The notes under the pieces are model-generated. The model ran no database searches. It saw only the letters and a list, made by a program, of their open reading frames with translations, and was not told the DNA's origin. Both the position numbers and the translations under genes were made by a program. From a virus: a DNA stretch of 29,226 bases. Where the stretch lies: positions 1 through 29,226 of the IMG/VR virus record IMGVR_UViG_3300007276_000208; one strand, written 5' to 3'. Positions 1-7,277 of this stretch are shown here, one piece after another. Within the stretch, counting starts at the first letter, position 1, and every line of letters begins with the position of its first letter.

Positions 1-3000
1 CAGCTTCTGCTTCTCTGCCAATATCTAAATACCAATTTTCATCCGCACCTGAGTTGTACTGATCTACTATAATCTTTTTTAATTCACCTATAGTTCTGAA
101 ACTTTGTTGCTCACTTCCTTCAGCTCTATAAATTTCTTTTAATCTTAAGTTTTTTTCAGTTTTTATTTGATCGAGAACATCTTGAAAATCTTTTATAGGC
201 ATATTATCTATTTCTTCACTAGTCTTATCTGCAAAGAGTTTATCAAGAAGATAACCTATCCTACTTGGTGGCATTCCATTGTTTGTCAAACGCATCTGAG
301 AAGTATCCGCCCTAGAAAATACCGCATCTTCTTCTTCTGCATCATCTCTTAAAACATTTTTTGCTTCTTCTTTTGCCGAGTTTATAACGATATCAGGATT
401 TTCTTCAAAGAATTTTCTTAGTTTGTTAATTACTTGTGATCTTGTTCTGTTTTCAAATAAACCATTGTTTATCATTTCCATTAATTGAACAGCGTTAGTA
501 ACACCTACTTCTTCCGCAGAAGATACTGTAGTAAAAAAGAATGCTTTAATTCTTTCAAATAAAGATTTTGGTTTTCCTGTAACTTTTACTTTATTTCCCT
601 TTACATCAAATAATTCTTTATTCTTTGTGTAATGAGCAAATAATTCTGCTACAGATTCTTCCTCTACTAATTGCCTGTAAGTTGCGTCATAACCTGGAGC
701 AATATCATCAAAATCAGGAAATGGCTTTTTCTTTAATTGTCTAGTGTAAGATCCTCTTTTTTCAGGAGTTCCAAAATATATATCTTTTTGTCTGTCGTAA
801 AAACTTTGATAACCTTGAGCAACTCCCATTAATCCATAAGGATTTTGTGTCATTGTTTCAGAGTAAGTTTTTTTAGCAAAGTTTGTTAATATCTTCCATT
901 CAGATTCCTTTATTAATCCCACAGTCATTAAATAATGTATGAACTCGTGGTTCATTGTTTTTAATCCACTATCTAAGGCTATACCATCTAAAGTTATTAA
1001 TTCAGATTTTGGAGCAGCATCAACGTAATATTTTAAACTTGGATCTAATGCTTCTACTTTTTCTTGATCAACTTTCCTACCTTTACTTGGATGAGTTTTG
1101 TGTATACTTCTTATCTTGTCACTTATTTTTTTTAAGTATTGATCTTTTTTAGGATTAGAATCTGAGCTCATAGCTATTTCTATTTGATCAGGAGTTAAAT
1201 CTGTTAGTTTAGCAATTCTTCTAAATTCATTTTGCAGTTCAATTTTCTTTTTATAATATAGTGTAAAAGGTAACGCTATGTACTTATAAACTCCTTGTTC
1301 AGCTTTGAAGTCTTGAGCATTATCTTTAACGCTCCTTACAAAACCAAAAGCATTTTTTTCTGTAACACTCATAGCATCAAATGATAAACCATCAGGACTA
1401 ATACCCATATTATCCATTTTTATAAAGGCTTCGGAAATACCTAATTTTTTTGCTTTTGCTCTAGCTTTAATCATAAATTGTTCTTTTAATCTTGCTTGAT
1501 TAATTTCAGATTTTAAAGGTGCAATTAAACCTGCCTCTACAAACTGTTGTCTTGCTATTGATAAGGAACTAGTGCCACCATCCCCACCCCAAGTTTCACC
1601 AATGATAATATTAGGTTCTACATATCCAGTTGTGTCAATCTCTTCTAAATAAGGACTAGAAGGTTTTGGTTGTTTTTTACGAGCTATCTTTTCAATTTGA
1701 GAAGTTGTTAATAAGTATTCATTGGGATTTAAAAAGTTTCTTTCTAAACCAAGCCTTGATCCATACTCTGCATTTGATTCGCTTAATTTTGCACCTTTAC
1801 CAAGCATAGATATTTTAAAATCATTTTCTGTAATAATTTCATCATTAAGTTTTGTTGTGTCAATACCAGATTCTTTATCTAATCTTTTTCTTTCAAGTCT
1901 TAAAATTAAATCTTGTTTTGTTATTTCACTAGAGTCATTATTAAATTCATTTTTAATAATTCTTTTTAACTCAGCTCTAGGGAACATTCTTGCTAACTCA
2001 GCAGTGCTCAAATTAAAAAGATCTTTATTATAATTATCTAATGAAACTCTTTTTTCAGACATTGAAGTTAAAACAGGAGCTTGATAATCTTTTAAGTTTC
2101 TTCCTTCTTTAAAAAATTCATATTTACCTGATGAGTTTTTAGTAAGTCTTCCACTTTCTACAAGCCTTCCAATCATTTGATCTAAAGCATTATCACTTGT
2201 TACACCTGATATTTCTTTTATTTCTTGTTTAGAGTATTGTTTATTTTTTGTTTTAATTTTAGTTTTCTTATTAGTAGTCGCACTTAATTCTTTTTCTACT
2301 TCTTTAATGTAATTTCTATCTTGGTCTTCTAATATTTTATTTATATTCTCTGAGGAATATAAGTTAGGTCTTACATCAATCATGGGTAAAAGTTCTCGTT
2401 GAGTAGGTAATTGTATTAACCTTCTTAGAACTATTGCTTTTTGTTGATTGTTCATTTTACTAAAAGAACTCTCACCTGTTATAGCTTTTAAATAATTTGA
2501 AAAATTATCGCTAGGTTTGTTTATATTTTCTTTAATATTTTTGTCTTGTAAAATACTATTTATATCCTTTTCTTTAGTTCCTTTATCCATTAGACCATAT
2601 GATTCTGCAAGTACATCAGGCTCAGAAATATTTTTTCCAACTTTAGAATTTGCTTGTATAAGAGCAATTAATTGCGTTGTATTATTCTGTGCACCTGAAT
2701 CATAACTTTGATTTTTTGCATCTCTTAAAGTTTCAGATCTTGAAGATACTGCTTGTAACCTTTCTTGCAAAGATTGTGCTGAGTCAAAATCTAAACCTTC
2801 TTCTTTGTTATTTTCAGAAATGCTGTTGTAGATTATACCATTGTTTTCATCTATGACGTTGTAAGATTTTATTTCTTCTTCGCCTTTTTGTTTTGTTCTT
2901 AAATATTCTTTAGCTTCTTTTAGTTTAAAGAAGGTTGGTAATCTGTCACCTCCAAGCCTACCAATGTCTTTTTCTTGTCCTGTTCCAACCTCTACTACTT

Positions 3001-4189
3001 GATATTGAACACCTATTCCTGCTTGATACCCTGTGTTAATTATTTTCCACTTTTTATCTGTTGTTTCATAGTCTGTTGTAGTGTCAAAACCTGTATCTTT
3101 TTTCTTTATTCTTTTAACATCTGAATCTTCATAAAAAGTAGGAACAACTTCAGACTCACCGCTTTCAACAACATTAAATTTAGGTATAGGAACACTAGAA
3201 TCAACAAACTTTTCTGACTCTTCTATGGTTTTATCTACTTCATCTTTTTTATTTGTATCCTCTATATTAACATCTTTTTTGACTCTACCTGGCACAAGAG
3301 CATTAATAGCTAAATCAGAAATAAACCCTGTAGCACCACCAACAGTTAAATTATCCCATATACTTTCAGTGTTAAATATTTTTCTATTTTCATCATACAA
3401 ACCTCTAGCAACAGCATCTTGAGCTATCCCTGCTACAGTTTCTTGAATAGCTTCGTTTCTTGCTGTGGCAGTTGCTCCTGCTAATTTAGGATATAATTTA
3501 CTAAATCCACTCTTTATAATTTCTTTTGAAGCATCATTGTTTGGTAGTCTTTTGAAAAGTTTTTCTATTGGATACATTTCACTTAATCCAATAAGACCAC
3601 CAAATGACTCTGCAATAATTTCTGTAGCAGTATTAATTCTTTTACCTTCGTTTCTTAACTCATTTATAGAATTAGCTTGGTCTGAAACTCCTGCACCAAA
3701 AGCTATTCCTAAACCTGTTCGACCAGCATATTTATCTAACTTATCTAAAACAGCAGGAGAAAAAGCCTTTTGTGATCGTAAAGCAGTAGTGGCTAATCTA
3801 GGAGCACCAAAGGTTGCAAAACTACCTATTCCACTTCCAACTTTACTCGTAAACAAATCTCCGTACTTTTTATCCGCAGAAATTTCAGTCTTTTTTCTAA
3901 AATCATCTTGTAAACTTTGTAATCCTTGCGTAATAAAATTATCATTACCTGCATCAAAAAAAGAAGATATACCTGTTGCTGATGTTAAAGTTGTATCAAC
4001 TACGCCTTTTGGTATATTTCTTAAAGCATAAGCATATCTTGCAGGATCAAGGTAACTGACATCTTTTTTTTGAGGTGAATAATTACTATAAGTTTCTGCA
4101 ATTTTTCGTTTTATAGAGTTAATTTGATCACGATTAAGATCAGATGGTATTTCAATCGTTTTGCCGTCAGGTAAATTAATTATAGGCAC
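1..4189 (-). CDS. Giant virion/polyvalent protein with HExxH zincin-like peptidase (3' end outside window)
   Basis: Open frame from a GTG at 4189 to the left edge, 1396 codons visible with no stop, so the C-terminus is missing. The start begins MPIINLPDGKTIEIPSDL, like the N-termini of other large phage virion proteins. Residues about 60-270 are Gly/Ala-rich with hydrophobic stretches. Residues about 645-690 look like a winged helix (KQEIKEISGV...DNALDQMIGRLVESGRL). A metallopeptidase signature follows: HEFIH at residues 1081-1085 (bases 935-949), then VEEESVAELFAHY with the candidate third ligand E1182 (bases 644-646). This H-E-x-x-H plus distal E arrangement is that of zincin domains embedded in phage polyvalent and MuF-type proteins. 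As the last and largest gene after the ejection-protein candidates, it is probably packaged and injected, acting on the cell wall or host proteins. The virion role is inference; the motif is seen directly. Confidence 0.8.
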   Translation of the reverse strand, partial: MPIINLPDGKTIEIPSDLNRDQINSIKRKIAETYSNYSPQKKDVSYLDPARYAYALRNIPKGVVDTTLTSATGISSFFDAGNDNFITQGLQSLQDDFRKKTEISADKKYGDLFTSKVGSGIGSFATFGAPRLATTALRSQKAFSPAVLDKLDKYAGRTGLGIAFGAGVSDQANSINELRNEGKRINTATEIIAESFGGLIGLSEMYPIEKLFKRLPNNDASKEIIKSGFSKLYPKLAGATATARNEAIQETVAGIAQDAVARGLYDENRKIFNTESIWDNLTVGGATGFISDLAINALVPGRVKKDVNIEDTNKKDEVDKTIEESEKFVDSSVPIPKFNVVESGESEVVPTFYEDSDVKRIKKKDTGFDTTTDYETTDKKWKIINTGYQAGIGVQYQVVEVGTGQEKDIGRLGGDRLPTFFKLKEAKEYLRTKQKGEEEIKSYNVIDENNGIIYNSISENNKEEGLDFDSAQSLQERLQAVSSRSETLRDAKNQSYDSGAQNNTTQLIALIQANSKVGKNISEPDVLAESYGLMDKGTKEKDINSILQDKNIKENINKPSDNFSNYLKAITGESSFSKMNNQQKAIVLRRLIQLPTQRELLPMIDVRPNLYSSENINKILEDQDRNYIKEVEKELSATTNKKTKIKTKNKQYSKQEIKEISGVTSDNALDQMIGRLVESGRLTKNSSGKYEFFKEGRNLKDYQAPVLTSMSEKRVSLDNYNKDLFNLSTAELARMFPRAELKRIIKNEFNNDSSEITKQDLILRLERKRLDKESGIDTTKLNDEIITENDFKISMLGKGAKLSESNAEYGSRLGLERNFLNPNEYLLTTSQIEKIARKKQPKPSSPYLEEIDTTGYVEPNIIIGETWGGDGGTSSLSIARQQFVEAGLIAPLKSEINQARLKEQFMIKARAKAKKLGISEAFIKMDNMGISPDGLSFDAMSVTEKNAFGFVRSVKDNAQDFKAEQGVYKYIALPFTLYYKKKIELQNEFRRIAKLTDLTPDQIEIAMSSDSNPKKDQYLKKISDKIRSIHKTHPSKGRKVDQEKVEALDPSLKYYVDAAPKSELITLDGIALDSGLKTMNHEFIHYLMTVGLIKESEWKILTNFAKKTYSETMTQNPYGLMGVAQGYQSFYDRQKDIYFGTPEKRGSYTRQLKKKPFPDFDDIAPGYDATYRQLVEEESVAELFAHYTKNKELFDVKGNKVKVTGKPKSLFERIKAFFFTTVSSAEEVGVTNAVQLMEMINNGLFENRTRSQVINKLRKFFEENPDIVINSAKEEAKNVLRDDAEEEDAVFSRADTSQMRLTNNGMPPSRIGYLLDKLFADKTSEEIDNMPIKDFQDVLDQIKTEKNLRLKEIYRAEGSEQQSFRTIGELKKIIVDQYNSGADENWYLDIGREAEA

Positions 4190-4195
4190 AGCATA

Positions 4196-4202
4196 CCTCT
4201 CT
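4196..4202 (-). promoter_or_regulatory. Ribosome binding site deciding a GTG start
   Basis: The minus strand reads AGAGAGG six bases before the GTG at 4189. It overlaps the TAG stop (4201-4203) of the preceding gene. An ATG at 4194 sits one base after the AGAGAGG, but it reads only four codons to a TAA, so GTG is the start of the giant protein. Confidence 0.7.
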
Positions 4203-5862
4203 AACTCAAATTGTTTACATAGGCTTGTATTTCAGCTTGAGCATTTTCTAATGTTTCACCACCGGTAGGTGCAACAGAAGGTGTTTCAGAAATTTTTTGT
4301 GTAATACCTTGCCCTATACTTTGACCTGACATTTCAGCTTGTAACTTAAGAAGTTGTTCAAGAACATTATTGTATCTTTCACTTCCTGGCTCAGTCTCAC
4401 CTAAAATTTCTAATGTTGCTTGTAAGTATTCCAACTGTCTTACTCTAGGATCAAGACCTTGCATTCCTTGTATCATAGATAAATCATCAGAAAGATTTTG
4501 TCTTTCCATATCTTGTTCATCTTTTATAATATCGTAATTACCTTGCACTATATCATTAAGGCTAGTAGCACTTGCAATATTAGAACCTAAACCCATAAGA
4601 AGTCTTTGTCTTCTATTAGATTCTCTTTCATCTGCTGTAGGATAGCCAAATTGTTCACTTGCCATTTCTAAAGGAGTCATTGGTCGTGTTGGCACTGAAT
4701 TGTTTTCCTCAAGTTTTTCAGTTTCACCAGGTAACATACTAGTTATTCCAAGCCCTCCAACAGTAGCTGAAGTTTTAGGATATTTTGCTATAAGTGATTG
4801 CCCACCTTTTCTACCTTTAGTAAAAATGTTATCTTTTTTACTCTTTCTAGGATTTTTAAATTTTTTCCACGCTTGTGCTAATCCTTTTTTACTTAACTTT
4901 CCTTTATTATATAAGCCGATTGCTGCTCTTAAACCTCTAACAGTCATACCAAGTCCTGCACCAATAGGTATAAGTGAAGTTAATCCAAATGCTATTGAGG
5001 CAGGACTATCGGTGTCAATAAAAGCACCTTCAGAACCAATAACCTTACTTAGAAGACCTCCTCCTTCTTTCATTCTTTTGACTTGCCCACCTTCTGCATA
5101 ACCTAAACCACCTGTACTAAATGGAATTGATCCTATAATTCCAGCTTTCATATCATTTTCATCTTCGCTTTGATCATTCATAATTGCACTTAAATAAGGA
5201 TTAAAATCATACGAACCTCTTAAATTACCTTGTCTATTTACATTTACGTTAAAATTATCTCTTCCAAGGTTTAATGAATCAATTTGATCATCTCCAACAT
5301 CAACATCTAAATCAACAGGAAGTCCTGAAATTGGTGCTTGTGGTATAGTTTCCTGATTACTTCTTTCATAATCAATCATATCTTTGAAGTCTTCTTCAGC
5401 TTCTATTTTATTTAATTCATCAAACTCTTCAGGAGTTATGGCTTCTTCATCACCTAAGTATGGTGTTTCTTCTTCACCTAAAAGATCCATTAAGCCACCT
5501 GGCGGTAAAGAAAACTCTTCTCCCATTTCATCACTTAATCTAACTGTTCTTCCTTCTGCCATCATTTGCATAGGTGGTTGTGGTTGCTCTAAATTTGCTA
5601 TTCCCCCACTAGCTTCGACTGAGAGGTTGGGGGAGGATAAGTCGGTACTAGCAGGGGAAGCAACTGATGAAACAACGTCTTCAGCTACTGTTGATGTTGG
5701 TGACATGTTTGTAGAAGAGTTTTGTAATGCCTCTCTATTTTTAATTTCTACTAATGTTAAAGATCCATATATAGAGTTAGGATCGTCTACCATATCTATA
5801 AGTCTTTGCATTGGCATATAACTTAATTCTTCTTGTAATTGTATTATGTTTTTACCTAGCAT
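4201..5862 (-). CDS. Probable internal virion / DNA-ejection protein, 553 aa
   Basis: N-terminal residues 9-45 (LQEELSYMPMQRLIDMVDDP...LTLVEIKNRE) match a segment I know from marine phage internal virion proteins, with the pattern L-x-x-E-L...L-x-x-M...P...L-V-x-x-E-I-x-x-R. The middle is acidic (about 110-200). Residues 255-261 carry YAEGGQV, a motif shared with other proteins here. Two glycine-rich hydrophobic segments follow, about 288-308 and 362-378, separated by a very basic stretch (319-352). The C-terminal part is helical and Gln-rich. The ATG at 5862 has AAGGAGT five bases upstream and overlaps the preceding gene by 11 bases. Acidic, membrane-prone and basic segments together suit a protein ejected with DNA, but no enzymatic domain is visible. 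Confidence 0.7.
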   Translation of the reverse strand: MLGKNIIQLQEELSYMPMQRLIDMVDDPNSIYGSLTLVEIKNREALQNSSTNMSPTSTVAEDVVSSVASPASTDLSSPNLSVEASGGIANLEQPQPPMQMMAEGRTVRLSDEMGEEFSLPPGGLMDLLGEEETPYLGDEEAITPEEFDELNKIEAEEDFKDMIDYERSNQETIPQAPISGLPVDLDVDVGDDQIDSLNLGRDNFNVNVNRQGNLRGSYDFNPYLSAIMNDQSEDENDMKAGIIGSIPFSTGGLGYAEGGQVKRMKEGGGLLSKVIGSEGAFIDTDSPASIAFGLTSLIPIGAGLGMTVRGLRAAIGLYNKGKLSKKGLAQAWKKFKNPRKSKKDNIFTKGRKGGQSLIAKYPKTSATVGGLGITSMLPGETEKLEENNSVPTRPMTPLEMASEQFGYPTADERESNRRQRLLMGLGSNIASATSLNDIVQGNYDIIKDEQDMERQNLSDDLSMIQGMQGLDPRVRQLEYLQATLEILGETEPGSERYNNVLEQLLKLQAEMSGQSIGQGITQKISETPSVAPTGGETLENAQAEIQAYVNNLS

Positions 5863-6835
5863 TTTGACTCCTTGTAGCTAATGCATTTGCTATTCCTAAT
5901 GCTGTTAAACCACCTCTTCGAGGAACTCTTCCTCCTCCTGCCATGCTAACTAATCCACCGCCTGATCCGAATAAAGATGCGGCTTGTAAGCCTCCACCTA
6001 CTAATCCGCTAAACAATCCTGGTTGTTGAGCGTATGTGCTAACTGTTCTATTAGGTTCAGAATATGATCCTTTAAGAATATTTTCATAAAAACCAAGTGA
6101 TCTTTGTGGGTATTCTTGTTGACGTAAGAAATCTTGATATCCCATATCAAGACTAGCTTGTTGTAAAGCTCTATCTTGCTCTCCCACAAGCTGTAAGTCT
6201 TTTAATCTTGCTTGAGCCATTGTTTGTTGCTGACCACCTAATTTTGAAAGTGCTATAGCTTTTCTTTCGTTAGCGGCTCTATCAAGTTCAAATCTTCTAT
6301 TAGCATCTAAAAATGCATCTTGTCTTCCTGTTTTTTCAATATCAGATAATTGTCTGTTTAAATCTCTTTGTCTTTCAGATTGCATTATAGATTCTCTATA
6401 ACCACCTAAACCACCTTGTGCTGATGCCTGATCTCTAATACCACGAGCTTGAATAGCTGATTGTTTTTTTGTTTCATCTTTTAAAGGATCAAGTGCTTGT
6501 TGAAAGTATGGTGACATATAAGCATCTGCAATTCCACCTGTCATAACGTCAGGAGAGCTTGCAGTTCTTTGATAGGCTTGTCTTGATGCAATAGGATCGC
6601 CAAACATAGCCATAGATGCTAAACCTTGTTGAGACATCCTTTCAGCAGGTGAAAAACCTGCTAATCTTTGTTGTGAATAAGGTAAGTAAGGTTGATTACT
6701 TTCAAACTCTGAACGACCTAAAAGAGCTTGGAACTGAGGTAATACCTCAGGAGGCATAGTTAAGTTAGTTACTTGTGTTTCTGTAGGTGCTGAAGAACCG
6801 CCACCTTTACCAAATCTTCTTCTACGATACGTCAT
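5852..6835 (-). CDS. Probable internal virion (ejection) protein, 327 aa
   Basis: The N-terminus MTYRRRRFGKGGG is strongly basic. The body contains QPYLPYSQQRLAGFSP followed by long Gln/Arg/Ala-rich helices (about residues 115-235), a composition common in podovirus internal core proteins. The pattern QPY-x-PY...R-x-AGFSP, then YMSPYFQQALDPL, is one I recognise from conserved marine phage virion proteins. The C-terminus is Gly-rich with MAGGGRV at about 298-304. I chose the ATG at 6835, which has AAAGAGG at good spacing; an in-frame TTG at 6853 would add six residues but would place that ribosome site inside the gene. It overlaps the upstream gene by 14 bases. Role in DNA ejection is inferred from position and composition. 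Confidence 0.72.
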   Translation of the reverse strand: MTYRRRRFGKGGGSSAPTETQVTNLTMPPEVLPQFQALLGRSEFESNQPYLPYSQQRLAGFSPAERMSQQGLASMAMFGDPIASRQAYQRTASSPDVMTGGIADAYMSPYFQQALDPLKDETKKQSAIQARGIRDQASAQGGLGGYRESIMQSERQRDLNRQLSDIEKTGRQDAFLDANRRFELDRAANERKAIALSKLGGQQQTMAQARLKDLQLVGEQDRALQQASLDMGYQDFLRQQEYPQRSLGFYENILKGSYSEPNRTVSTYAQQPGLFSGLVGGGLQAASLFGSGGGLVSMAGGGRVPRRGGLTALGIANALATRSQNAR

Positions 6836-7277
6836 TTGTAAACCTCTTTTCAAAAGCTACGGCTTTCCTACTCCAATCATCTTCTTTAATCCAACTCCAA
6901 AATCCTGCTCTAGCTACAGCTTCTATGCCATCACAATGACAATCTTTAGCAAAACTTTCTAAAATATCTATAGCTTCTTTTGTCCACATTTGTTGTTTTA
7001 CTCCTGCGACATGATCAATGTTTAACATTTTTAATCCTGTTGGATAATGTGTTATCTGAGTTATACCACAACCCATTAACTCAGGGAATTCTTCTTTTTT
7101 GTAAACAATCCATAAGTTACTTTCTCCTGACAAACACTCTTCTAGTAAATCACGAAGAGTAATTCTTCCATCGCTTCTCTTTGCACTTTTCTTTAAATGT
7201 TTTTCAGCAAAAGCCCATACATGAAGTATATCTTCTGGCTTTACTAATGTTTTTACAATTTCGTCTTTTTCATTCAT
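6822..7277 (-). CDS. GNAT-like phage protein (T7 gp13-type position), 151 aa
   Basis: The order of elements suits a compact acetyltransferase-like fold: an N-terminal helical part, a strand with NLWIVYKKEEFPELMGCGITQI (about 54-75), another strand KMLNIDHVAG (83-92), then WTKEAIDILESFAKDCHCDGIEAVAR (98-123) and a C-terminal F-E-K-R. Small proteins of this kind recur in phage virion operons, including the region of T7 gp13 among the internal virion genes, and are often annotated as GNAT-like. A clear acetyl-CoA loop (Q/R-x-x-G-x-G/A) is not evident, so it may be a non-catalytic relative. It starts with ATGA overlap to the 935-aa gene and sits between ejection-protein candidates. Substrate unknown. 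Confidence 0.6.
   Translation of the reverse strand: MNEKDEIVKTLVKPEDILHVWAFAEKHLKKSAKRSDGRITLRDLLEECLSGESNLWIVYKKEEFPELMGCGITQITHYPTGLKMLNIDHVAGVKQQMWTKEAIDILESFAKDCHCDGIEAVARAGFWSWIKEDDWSRKAVAFEKRFTNDVS

Noticed and set aside
3465-4031. Long plus-strand frame of 188 codons opposite the giant gene
   Set aside because: It is antisense to a well-supported frame with clear domain content, has low-complexity Leu/Ser/Pro composition, and has no ribosome site or neighbours on that strand.
4192-4194. ATG at 4194 as start of the giant gene
   Set aside because: It is in a different frame and meets a TAA after four codons; it is also one base from the ribosome site.
5384-5821. Plus-strand frame of 145 codons rich in Ser
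   Set aside because: Antisense shadow of the acidic part of the 553-aa protein, with no independent support.
6836-6853. TTG start giving six extra residues for the 327-aa protein
   Set aside because: The AAAGAGG ribosome site lies within this extension, and the ATG at 6835 has proper spacing to it.
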